From assembly GCA_963733265.1 (NCBI GenBank), contig CAVTCF010000001.1:1116001-1180000 (forward strand): a stretch of 64,000 nt of DNA. Direction: 5' to 3'. Positions 19,401-26,848 of the stretch are shown here, in pieces (position 1 is the stretch's first letter; each line of letters begins with the position of its first letter). Origin of the DNA: PALSA-1006 sp963733265 (GTDB lineage Bacteria; Pseudomonadota; Gammaproteobacteria; Burkholderiales; Gallionellaceae). Under the pieces are notes generated by a model. The model worked only from the letters and a program-made list of their open reading frames with translations. It was not told the DNA's origin and made no database searches. The position numbers and the translations under genes were made by a program.

Positions 19401-19905
19401 GACAACCACATCTATTTGTACAGTCAGCGGTAGCACTGTGACCTTGGTTGCGCTGGGTACCTGCACGATTGCGGCAAATCAGGCGGGTAACGTTACCTAC
19501 GTTGCCGCCCCGCAGGTGCTGCAATCCTTCACGGTGAGTTTAGTTACCCAGACTATCACCTTCGGCACAGCACCTTCAGTTTCAGTCGGTGGTAAAGGCG
19601 TAGTCACAGCCACCGGTGGCGCATCAGGAAATGCGGTCACCTTTAGCGCCGCACCAGCATCAGTTTGTACGATAGCCGGCAGTACTGTAACGGGTGTTGC
19701 AGTGGGTACCTGCACGATTACAGCGAATCAAGCGGGTAACACAAGCTATGCGGCAGCACCGACCGTAACTCAGAGCTTCAGCGTGACTGCTGCCACGACC
19801 GGTAGTCCAACTACCGGCGGTGATGTTCCTTTACCAACTTGGGCCTATGTGTTGCTTGCGACTGGGTTGATTGGGGCAATGTGGCGACAACAAAGAGTTG
19901 CATGA
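16420..19905 (+). CDS. Large secreted kelch/RCC1 protein with LPTW-type C-terminal sorting signal
   Basis: 1161 aa. The start at 16420 has an AGAGGGA site; Met at 16486 would give a more usual signal peptide (helix ending near EDCLA). In order: kelch/galactose-oxidase-like beta-propeller (about 85-500); a GO C-terminal-like domain with YGDDTQTSTNYPIVRITNAA (about 500-590); seven RCC1 repeats of about 51 residues, each with CALTSTGAVQCWG-like and GQLGNG motifs (about 600-950); two Ig-like repeats (about 960-1125); then PLPTWAYVLLATGLIG and a basic end, similar to the IPTL-CTERM signal processed by exosortase H. I do not see the full copper-oxidase residue set, so enzymatic activity is uncertain. 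The exosortase-H genes converge on it from 21.3 kb. Probably a surface-exposed or released protein. Confidence 0.85.
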   Translation: MLQFRQSGFVLWENRLLTKSQSMTKKYWYVQELLVFSIALIVTLTATEDCLADTQVARNPPISRSRMQLFKSNPSSWNQFISQIPLHPTATTLPSSSQPLLPQPSLPASFGGTWQTVALAPVTGLCNPHLLTDGTVVVHQCNTPNWYKLTPDILGSYVTGTWTQIASLPIINGTQYAPDYYASAVLPDGRLIIMGGEYNNGGTTPVESNLGAIYDPVANTWTAVSAPAGTAWTKIGDAPGVVLANGTFMLGGCCTASPTAEALFNATTLGWTTTSGPIYYQNEQGYNLLPNGNILTVDIWSGTTTAPTTAEQYVPASGTWASAGNTPVSLVDPYVCANYEIGPAVLRADGSVVAFGGNTGCAGASSPTDPTAIYNSVNGVWSAGPNLPAICGATGTTSCNLADAPAALLPNGNILLAANAGFGGVPTHFFEYTGTNVINQVADTLNFASSSSAFYYNFLLLPNGQVLSTDFSNVPEVYTPTGSPNSSWAPVISNAPSLVNPGQTYQISGLQFNGLSQGATYGDDTQTSTNYPIVRITNAATGHVFYARTFNHNSMSVSPNNASSTNFAVPKNVEFGQSSVVVIANGIASQPVNLVVIKTPLLTAGLNYACALTSTGAVQCWGDNSYGQLGNGTTTNSTTPVAVTGLSTGVVAIAAGDYHACALTSAGAVKCWGRNNSGQLGNTTTQSTVPVTVTGISSGVISIAAGTGHTCAMTSAGTMQCWGGNAFGQLGSGNTTNSTTPNAVKGLSGNVASIGAGGSQTCALTTAGAAQCWGYNVDGELGNSSTTNSPTPVTVTGLGSGVVSVAAGYSHSCALTNTNVVQCWGYNGSGELGPGTTASYSSTPITVTGLLSGIISMTAGGSHTCALNNTGAVQCWGYNAYGELGNGFTVSSSSPVAVTGLSSGVVSIAAGNSETCALSSTGTLQCWGLNTSGQLGDGGTTLSSLPVSVSGLNLVLTAQAQTISFGTLVNEAIINSPFTVSASATSGLPVSFSSTTTSICTVSGSTVTLVALGTCTIAANQAGNVTYVAAPQVLQSFTVSLVTQTITFGTAPSVSVGGKGVVTATGGASGNAVTFSAAPASVCTIAGSTVTGVAVGTCTITANQAGNTSYAAAPTVTQSFSVTAATTGSPTTGGDVPLPTWAYVLLATGLIGAMWRQQRVA

Positions 19906-19944
19906 AACTGTAGCTGTCAACTTCTGGAATCAGCTTGGTCTCGT

Positions 19945-19981
19945 TAGCTTGCCCGTACCAATGGCAGCTTCGGGCAAGCTA
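19945..19981. repeat. 11-bp perfect inverted repeat between convergent genes
   Basis: TAGCTTGCCCG and CGGGCAAGCTA enclose a 15-nt loop. It lies between the ends of the 1161-aa gene (plus) and the exosortase partner (minus), where a shared terminator would be expected, but there is no T run on either strand. Confidence 0.6.
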
Positions 19982-20084
19982 ATTACAACATCAAATGTCT
20001 CAATTAGTTTACCTGTTGCAGAAAGAGGAAACAGAAATTTAATGGCGGGAATAGAATTGCGGATTCAACCGGTCCCCGTTCGGT

Positions 20085-20723
20085 TCAATTTGCCAGCGAA
20101 GAAGTCTGCTGATTTCGTTGATAAGAGTTTGTCCATATGTCCGCGACTGAAACGACAAGTAATGCTGCTGCTATGGCCATGACCAATGGGCCACCAGTTT
20201 GCAGAAAATCATTCCAATAGACCAACGTATGAGGTTCCAGGTTGGCGACAAACTCCCGAAAATCCCACATTGCGCCAATAAATGCGAGTGGTGCGTTAGT
20301 GGCTATGAGAACTGTTGTTACCGGTACTGCAAGAAGTAAACGTTGCAAAATGACAAGATAGGATTTAGCCTGCCACGCCAGCAGAATCGCGAGGAAAACA
20401 ATGATGGGCTGCAATACACTGCCCACTAAAACATTTGGCTCAAAGAAACGACTCGGTTTGGGCTGCAATACGTGATCGCCGATGATCATGGGGCGAATCT
20501 GTGCGACTTTTAACTGAATAACGGTATTGCTTTTATTGCTGACAACATTGATTCCGTCAACCCGGAAACTATCGTCAATCGTTTCGATTTCCCACGAAAT
20601 AGCCGGCAGGATGGGAGTAACCAGCGCAGTTTCAAAAAACTCCCCCAGAGACAACAGAACGACTGTAACGACTATGAGCCTGAATGCGAAATTACGTACT
20701 TGCGGGTTCATGTTGTTTTGCAT
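20085..20723 (-). CDS. Exosortase-H-associated membrane protein
   Basis: About 212 aa; the start is either the ATG at 20723 or the one at 20711. It has one N-terminal membrane helix, a periplasmic domain of about 70 residues, then three C-terminal helices. The gene overlaps the end of the exosortase gene by 20-32 bp, so the two are translated together. Proteins of this size and topology regularly accompany exosortase H, and the assignment here rests on position and topology more than on a motif. The role is unknown; assistance in substrate processing is inferred. Confidence 0.65.
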   Translation of the reverse strand: MQNNMNPQVRNFAFRLIVVTVVLLSLGEFFETALVTPILPAISWEIETIDDSFRVDGINVVSNKSNTVIQLKVAQIRPMIIGDHVLQPKPSRFFEPNVLVGSVLQPIIVFLAILLAWQAKSYLVILQRLLLAVPVTTVLIATNAPLAFIGAMWDFREFVANLEPHTLVYWNDFLQTGGPLVMAIAAALLVVSVADIWTNSYQRNQQTSSLAN

Positions 20724-21267
20724 CAGGCTCCGCACTTTGGAACCAGTAGAGCGCGTACAAACCGACAATTGTTACGAGCGCTGTGGGACCTAACGTGCCA
20801 TGAATCAATTTGAATAGAGAAGGGTCAGTGCGATAGGCGTAGAACAGCCCTACAAGCCTAACCTGATTTAGGCAGAACACCATCAAAATGCCGATTCCTA
20901 GACCTGCCAACCGACGACGCCACGGCATGACAACAGCCGAAAAAGCCGCCACAAGCATAAACATGATCTCGGTTCCTTCGCATCCCTTCATCACGTTGAT
21001 GCCACCGCCCGGCGCGCGGAGTTGGTTTCCCATTGCTTGGACGCCAACTTCCGGCGTAATCACTTTGATTAGTGTTGCTGTCGGAACGACAGTCAAGTCA
21101 CCGATAATAAAATGTTCAAACGATGTGCCGCGACAAGCATCAAAGCTCATCTGCAAAATGAAAAACACCGCCGCAAACAGCAATGCAGAACCCCAGATAG
21201 GAAGAGGTTTTGGCGGCCTGTCGATACGAGCGATAAATTGATCGTAAGATTCGTTTTCGACGCCCAT
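20692..21267 (-). CDS. xrtH: Exosortase H (XrtH-like)
   Basis: 191 aa integral membrane cysteine transpeptidase-like protease. The exosortase catalytic set is visible: Cys in MKGCEGTEIMFM (about residue 115), Arg in FCLNQVRLVGLFYAYR (about 150), and His in FKLIHGTLGP (about 172), each next to a predicted membrane helix. Its short size and the GCEG context fit exosortase H, which is specific for IPTLxxWG-CTERM proteins. It starts with GAGGAT upstream and overlaps its partner gene. The likely local substrate is the 1161-aa protein encoded convergently, whose C-terminus reads LPTW rather than IPTL. Confidence 0.8.
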   Translation of the reverse strand: MGVENESYDQFIARIDRPPKPLPIWGSALLFAAVFFILQMSFDACRGTSFEHFIIGDLTVVPTATLIKVITPEVGVQAMGNQLRAPGGGINVMKGCEGTEIMFMLVAAFSAVVMPWRRRLAGLGIGILMVFCLNQVRLVGLFYAYRTDPSLFKLIHGTLGPTALVTIVGLYALYWFQSAEPDAKQHEPAST

Positions 21268-21530
21268 AAAGAAATCCTCAGACAGTTCTTGGTGAAACCA
21301 GATGAAAAGATGATAGAGGGAGAGTGCTAGCCTATAATTTTTATTATCTGCGGTTAATGTTGCAGTTTCATTGCGTTAACAATATAGACTCATTGTTTGG
21401 CCCATTTTCCATGTGATTTATCACTGATGTAACCGACAATATTGGCTGGTGGCTTTGTGATCGGAATGAGTGGCGAAATTCATCGTAATACGCAGTTACA
21501 CGGCAACCAAGACAAAGACTGAACTATTGT

Positions 21531-21819
21531 CCCTCTGACAACGCAAGCGGTGGCGATCCATCGGGAGCTTCACGCGCTGACTGGCACCGGGCGCTATGTA
21601 TTTCCGGGGGCGCGCAGCATCCTTGACGAAGTGCTTGGGGTGCGCCCTGACCTGATAGAACACCAGCTTGCACATGCCGTGAAAGACCCAAACGGACGCG
21701 CATACAACCGTACTGCACATCTTCCCGAACGCAAGAAGATGATGCAACAATGGGCGGATTATTTAGACAAGCTCAAGGCAGGGGCGGAAGTAATTCCATT
21801 GCACGGACACGCGGCTTGA
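21531..21819 (+). pseudogene. Tyrosine recombinase (P4-type integrase) C-terminal fragment with internal deletion
   Basis: The frame opens after a TGA with IVPLTTQAVAIHRELHALTG, continues GRYVFPGARS, and then jumps straight to ILDEVLGVRPDLIEHQLAHA and NGRAYNRTAH. In intact P4-type integrases about 35-40 residues containing the HGFR catalytic His-Arg motif lie between those two parts; here they are missing in frame. The final HxxLAH and Tyr motifs remain. It cannot be catalytic. Confidence 0.75.
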
Positions 21820-21859
21820 CGGTTAGCGGAGCAGCAAGCTAGTGCCGAATCAGACTTGG

Positions 21860-23016
21860 CTAACCTTTCAGGATAATATCCTTGACCAAACCAGCAAGCT
21901 TCACACCCAGCATTAGTACTTCCATATTGAGTTGGAAGATACCTAATTCTGCATTCCTATTTTTTTGCTCCACCAATGTCGCAGCAACACCCAATGGCTT
22001 GACGCTATTGTAGTAATAGCTAGCGATCTCTTCCTGCATACCGTCTGAAAACGAAGGAATCTTGATCCATTTTTCAATATGGCTCTTCTTTAATCCACCA
22101 CCATTGGACTTATCCTTAATTTTTTCGAGATACCCGATGTTTTTTAGGTAAGAAAGAAAGAAAGGAATACGGACTTGTAGCGCGGCTGTTTCTTATCCTT
22201 GGCGGTAATTACCCATGGATGAATATTTGTAATGGTATTTGGCATCTCATCAAAAAAAACGATCTTCCGACTATCATGCCATCGGCGGCCAACATGACGC
22301 AGTTCTTTGGTAGCGCAGCCAATTCCCTTTTGTTACCGAGCCAACGGTAACCCGTAATAGTACGCAGGTCAGTCATCTCAACATTGGTGAAGAGTCTATA
22401 AAACCCACTCTTTTGAGTATCAGAGTAATAGCTTTCCCCGATGGAAGTTACTTGCAGATTCTGTCCACGATTAGCTTTAAAGAAATCGGGGATATGGAAA
22501 AATCCCCCCTTATAATTCGTGATGCGATGGTTCGTCTCGCGCACCAAATCGGTGTATATGCCTGCATCCAGTCGTGTGGTAGTCAGAAGCTCAACACGCG
22601 AAGGCAGATGCCTTGCTTGCATTGCCGTTCAAACCAGCCGTAAGTTCATTGGTTATGAGGGTGTCGATTGTGTTGTTTTTTGTCACAATACTGCGCTCCT
22701 TATCCAGCAGGTTCGCAACAATATCTGCAACCGCTTGACGCTTTGCAACATCATTAGACCAAGGGACGTCATAATCTAAAGTCAGTAATTTTGAATGCCT
22801 AATGGTTGAGCCGCCGGGAGTCACCCCGTCAATAAACTCTTTGAAATGTTTCGATTTCAGAATACCAAGAACATAATTACGTTCCTGTTCATCTGTAAAC
22901 TCTAGGGATAGCACACCGGCGCTGATGTAATCAGAAACACCGTGCTTAGATTCATATATGCAACACTCCCCGAGTCCATCTCCCCCTCCATCCTTAGCGA
23001 TCAAATTTAGTTGCAT
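21860..23016 (-). pseudogene. Broken restriction-modification specificity subunit (HsdS-like)
   Basis: Three frames must be joined. The first frame runs from 23016 and ends at a TGA near 22592. The second continues with ELLTTTRLDAGIYTDLVRET and, later, YSDTQKSGFYRLFTNVEMTD, until it breaks near 22230. The third runs KNIGYLEKIKDKSNGGGLKK onward to a TAG at 21860, and an extra shift lies in a run of TTTC repeats near 22150. The layout (target-recognition-like segment, helical spacer, second segment ending in helices) fits a type I S subunit or a related DNA-specificity module. The N-terminal part abuts the next gene and seems lost. No hsdM or hsdR is nearby. Confidence 0.6.
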
Positions 23017-23051
23017 AAAATTTCGATTTATTTCTGAACAATTAATTTGTT

Positions 23052-24815
23052 TTAATAACCCATCTTCTTCAGATTATTTTGGGCAACCTTACTACCAAGG
23101 GTTGCCGCCTTACGAAACCAGTTGGCTGCTTCATTATCATTTTTTTCAACACCTTTACCTTGCTCGTACATAATGCCGAGTTGAGTCATGCCTCCCGGAT
23201 TTCCAGCATCAGCAGCTTTTCGAAACCATCTGACAGCTTCGATATCATTTTCAGCTACGCCTCTACCATTCGCCAACAAAATACCAAGCAGGAACATACT
23301 GTTAACATTTCCCGCCTCTGCTGCTTTACTAAACAATTTGAACGCTTCATTGGCATTTTTTTCAACACCTTTGCCTTGATCGTACATGATACCAAGCTGA
23401 GTCATACCTCCTGTGTTCCCGGCATCAGCAGCTTTTCGAAACCATCTGATAGCTTCAATATCATTTTTTTCAACACCTTTACCTTGCTCGTACATAATGC
23501 CCAGTTGAGTCATCCCTCCTGTATTTCCAGCATCAGCAGCTTTTCGAAACCTTCTGACAGCATCAGTATCATTTTCAGCAACACCTCTACCATTCGCTAA
23601 CAAAATACCAAGCTGGACAATACTGTTAACGTTTCCTGCCTCTGCCGCTTTACTAAACAATTTGAACGCTTCATTATCATTTTTTTCAACACCTTTGCCT
23701 TGATCGTACATGATACCAAGCTGTGTCATCCCTCCTGTATGTCCAGCATCGGCAGCTTTTCGAAACCATCTGACAGCTTCAATATCATTTTTTTCAACGC
23801 CTTCACCTTGCTCGTACATAACGCCGAGCTGAGTCATACCTTCTGGATTTCCAGCGTCAGCAGCTTTTCGAAACCATCTGACAGCTTCAATATCGTTTTC
23901 AGCTACACCTCTACCATTCGCCAAAAAAATACCAAGCATAATCATGCTATTAACATTTCCCGCCTCTGCTGCTTTATGAAACAACTTAAAGGCTTCATTA
24001 TCATTTTTTTCAACACCTTTACCTTGGGCGTACATGATGCCAAGCTGTGTCATCCCTCCTGTATGTCCGGCATCAGCAGCTTTTCGAAACCAATTCACGG
24101 CCTGGGTATTGTTACCCAAGTTGCGCTCATTTAGGCCAGAGTTAAACCATTCGTTTAAAGTTAATTTATCTACCTGATGTTGATACTGAACCTTCAGCGA
24201 TTGGGTAGATTGCTCGGTTTGTTTTTCTGCAAGTTGTTTTTTCAAACGGGCAATCTCTGCCAAGGCGTCAGTCGCTTCTTTTCTTGACTCAGTGAGTGAT
24301 TCTATTATGCTGTTATTCTTATCTTGCATTTTTGAAAGATCACCACTAAGTTGCGATATTTTCTCTTCCTTTTGTCTATCATTAAACATCTTATTCAGCG
24401 ATTTCAATACATCGTCCGGATCAGCTTTGATTTGTGCTTTCAACACATAACTCATACCATCCCATTTTTCCTCTAGAATCTCAACCTTGGAAATACCCGC
24501 TGACAATGTCTCAATTTCAATGGTCCCCATTTGTTTGCCGTTAGAGGAACTATTCTGTTTCACCAAAGAGCGAACGTGGGTGCCAAGTTCACTTAGCAAT
24601 TCTGTTTTAACCTCCTGAAGTGCGATGGTGCGAGCAGTCAATTTACTGTCTGCTTCACTTGCCTGGTAAGTATACGTTCTGATATACGTTTCTTCGGCAC
24701 CGGTAGCGACATTGGAAAAACCAATTGAAGCAAGTATGAAATATGTACTCAAACTAAGGGCAAAAGTTTTGACGTATCCGGCACCGAACAATTGCATCGA
24801 TTTTAATTGGCTCAT
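23052..24815 (-). CDS. Exported Sel1-repeat protein with coiled coil
   Basis: 587 aa if started at the ATG at 24815 (GGGA upstream); 24827 is possible. In order: signal peptide ending near NVATG; a domain of about 100 residues (TYIRTYTYQASEADSKLTAR onward) of a kind often found before repeats; a coiled coil rich in Lys/Glu/Gln (about 150-215); then ten or so Sel1 (TPR-like, 36-residue) repeats with GGMTQLGIMYEQGKGVEKND-type motifs. Sel1 proteins are adaptors for protein complexes, and partners cannot be inferred. The repeats form a 108-residue higher-order unit, listed separately. It is monocistronic. Confidence 0.85.
   Translation of the reverse strand: MSQLKSMQLFGAGYVKTFALSLSTYFILASIGFSNVATGAEETYIRTYTYQASEADSKLTARTIALQEVKTELLSELGTHVRSLVKQNSSSNGKQMGTIEIETLSAGISKVEILEEKWDGMSYVLKAQIKADPDDVLKSLNKMFNDRQKEEKISQLSGDLSKMQDKNNSIIESLTESRKEATDALAEIARLKKQLAEKQTEQSTQSLKVQYQHQVDKLTLNEWFNSGLNERNLGNNTQAVNWFRKAADAGHTGGMTQLGIMYAQGKGVEKNDNEAFKLFHKAAEAGNVNSMIMLGIFLANGRGVAENDIEAVRWFRKAADAGNPEGMTQLGVMYEQGEGVEKNDIEAVRWFRKAADAGHTGGMTQLGIMYDQGKGVEKNDNEAFKLFSKAAEAGNVNSIVQLGILLANGRGVAENDTDAVRRFRKAADAGNTGGMTQLGIMYEQGKGVEKNDIEAIRWFRKAADAGNTGGMTQLGIMYDQGKGVEKNANEAFKLFSKAAEAGNVNSMFLLGILLANGRGVAENDIEAVRWFRKAADAGNPGGMTQLGIMYEQGKGVEKNDNEAANWFRKAATLGSKVAQNNLKKMGY
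23088..24059 (-). repeat. Three tandem 324-bp coding repeats inside the Sel1 gene
   Basis: Each unit encodes three different Sel1 motifs (108 residues): one with NEAFKLF, one with ANGRGVAEND, one with EQGKGVEKND. Unit borders lie near 24059, 23735 and 23411. The units are closer to each other than the three motifs are within one unit, which shows recent duplication of a triplet rather than of single motifs. Confidence 0.8.
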
Positions 24816-24827
24816 ATAAATTCCCAT

Positions 24828-25167
24828 ATGTGATATTGCAAAATCTTTACAAGCAGAAGCGCGTCAGACAGCAAAGTGAACGACAAAAATAAACTTACTC
24901 ATAGAGGTTGACCTGAATTGGCTTTCCCCTCAGCGCTTATCTAATAGTCGGCTTATGTCCAAACATTCTCATTCGATATTCTATCTTTTTAACGGCTCTT
25001 GTCGAGTAACTTGCAACCGTACGATTTCAATTTCATCTTGAGACATCAGCAAATCCGGAGCGGCTAAACTAGTTGAATTAAATCTTCCCGTTACCAGCCA
25101 TTTGGCAATATCAAAGCTGCCATTGGCTTAGCCATTAAATCAAAACACAGTCCTCAAAGTGCTCGGT
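24828..25167. other. Intergenic region, no gene seen
   Basis: About 340 bp between the Sel1 gene start and the end of the metal permease gene. A minus-strand frame of about 30 codons near 25010-25080 (MSQDEIEIVRLQVTRQE) is too short to call. No terminator is obvious for the permease operon. Confidence 0.4.
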
Positions 25168-25914
25168 TCAACCTCTATGCCATTTGAACAATACTGGTGC
25201 CCCCACCAATACCATCATCCACACGATAGCAGCACCCGCGGGCAGGTCGAACCAGACTGAGAGCAACAGTCCCAATATATATCCGGTGACACCAATCGCG
25301 TAAGCTACAACCAACCGATGCTGTTTTAATTTGAGTGTCGCCAGCGCGGGGACAATTAAACTGGCGAATACGAGGTAGATACCGACCAATTGCACGGAGA
25401 CCGTAACAGCAAGCGCGAACAGCGCGTAAAAACCCAAGCCCGCAAGACGTTGATTAAATACTCGCAGCAAGATCAAAAGTACAGCGGTAATGAGTGCAGT
25501 AACGAAGAGTTGGCTATTGCTCACCCACAATATCTGCCCCACCAACAGGTCTTTCAGATGCTCGCCTGCATGCACATCCCTGCTCATCAGCAATATGCCG
25601 CCGGTGGCAGCCAAAACAAACAAGAGACCGATCACGGCCTCTTGCGCTTCTGGCAAACGATGCTCAACATAAGCCAGCAATGCAGCGCCGAGCAAGGCAC
25701 TTAATGCCGCGATAACTTGCACGGCAATCGGGTAGCCTGTCAGGTCGAGCAGCCCCGCGATGATGACGCCCAAGCCGGCAATTTGTGCTACAGCAAGATC
25801 GGCGAATATGATGCCGCGTTGCAATACTGTCATGCCGAGGGGCACATGGGTTGCCAGCACGAGCATCCCCGCGATTAAGGCGGGGATGAGAATACTTAGA
25901 TCAATTGAGTCCAT
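25168..25914 (-). CDS. Metal (zinc/manganese-type) ABC transporter permease
   Basis: 248 aa, about eight membrane helices, ABC-3 family (ZnuB/MntB-like). The opening ALIAGMLVLATHVPLGMTVL and GIIFADLAVAQIAGLG are typical of the family, as is the late ALATLKLKQHRLVVAYAIG segment. It lies 21 bp after the binding-protein gene on the same strand. The pair would import Zn(II) or Mn(II), but the third component, a ZnuC-like ATPase, is not encoded next to them. The metal cannot be decided from the sequence alone. Confidence 0.88.
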   Translation of the reverse strand: MDSIDLSILIPALIAGMLVLATHVPLGMTVLQRGIIFADLAVAQIAGLGVIIAGLLDLTGYPIAVQVIAALSALLGAALLAYVEHRLPEAQEAVIGLLFVLAATGGILLMSRDVHAGEHLKDLLVGQILWVSNSQLFVTALITAVLLILLRVFNQRLAGLGFYALFALAVTVSVQLVGIYLVFASLIVPALATLKLKQHRLVVAYAIGVTGYILGLLLSVWFDLPAGAAIVWMMVLVGAPVLFKWHRG

Positions 25915-25935
25915 ATTTTATTACCTGTACCGGGA

Positions 25936-26832
25936 TTATTTCAGTCCTGCCAACAATCTTGCAACCGTGTCGTCAAACAAGCCAAATAAATCCTTGGCTC
26001 CTTCTGTACCGCCAACGCTGAACGGCAAGACGACTGCCGGGATATGCGCACGCTCGGCAATCCATTCGGAAGGTTTCGGATTTTGATAGGCCGCGCGTAT
26101 CACCATACGTGCAGGGTGTTGTTGCAACGTTGCGAGAACCTGTGACAAATGTGAAGCACTGGGCTCCACGCCGGGTTTTGGTTCCAGCGATGCAACTTCA
26201 ATTAGCCCCAGCCATGATGTCAAATACGGAAATGCTTTGTGCTGCACTACGATGCTGTTTCCTTTCAGCGGTGCTGCCTGTTGCTGCCAACGTAGCAATG
26301 CGGCTTGCCATTTCTGCGTAAAAGTTTGCAGACGTGCCTGGTAGTATGGGGAATTCGCAGTATCCAGTTCACTCAGGCGCTCGGACAATGCCCGTGCAAT
26401 CGCCGGGTAATCTGGGGCATCAAGTTGGATATGCGGATTACCGGCTGCATGAACATCACCATCGGCACGATCCAGATGGGTGGGCACCTCTTGCATCGTG
26501 ATGTATTTCGCCGCCTCGAAATTACCGGGCTTGCCGGAGGCGACATCCGCGTTACCTGATTCGCGCAAGACCACCGGTAACCAGCCTATTTCCAATTCTG
26601 CCCCGGTGCAAACGACCAATTGCGCGCGTCGCGCCCTTGCTATCAGGCTAGGGCGAGCTTCAATGTGGTGAGGGTCTTGCAACGCGTTGGTGGCGGCATA
26701 GATGCTGACTTTTTCCCCGCCAATTTCTTGCGCCAATGCAGCCCACTCAGGCTCACAAGCAAAGATGTTGAGTGCGGCATGCACATTGCCACTTATTAAC
26801 AACAGCCCAAATACGATAAATATTTTTTTCAT
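25936..26832 (-). CDS. Metal ABC transporter substrate-binding protein (ZnuA-like)
   Basis: 298 aa from the ATG at 26832, which gives the signal peptide MKKIFIVFGLLLISGNVHA; starts further upstream would spoil it. It belongs to the cluster A-I binding-protein family: NIFACEPEWAALAQEIGG at the mature start, the metal-ligand His region DPHHIEARPSLI (about 70), HAAGNPHIQLD (about 140) and VVQHKAFPYL (about 205). There is no long His-rich loop. It starts 16 bp after the porin stop, in the same operon as the permease. Confidence 0.88.
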   Translation of the reverse strand: MKKIFIVFGLLLISGNVHAALNIFACEPEWAALAQEIGGEKVSIYAATNALQDPHHIEARPSLIARARRAQLVVCTGAELEIGWLPVVLRESGNADVASGKPGNFEAAKYITMQEVPTHLDRADGDVHAAGNPHIQLDAPDYPAIARALSERLSELDTANSPYYQARLQTFTQKWQAALLRWQQQAAPLKGNSIVVQHKAFPYLTSWLGLIEVASLEPKPGVEPSASHLSQVLATLQQHPARMVIRAAYQNPKPSEWIAERAHIPAVVLPFSVGGTEGAKDLFGLFDDTVARLLAGLK

Positions 26833-26848
26833 TTCGGTGTCTTTCAAA

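Noticed and set aside
23088..24059. Regular repeats that could be taken for a CRISPR array
   Set aside because: They are 108- and 324-bp coding repeats in frame with Sel1 motifs, with no unique spacers.
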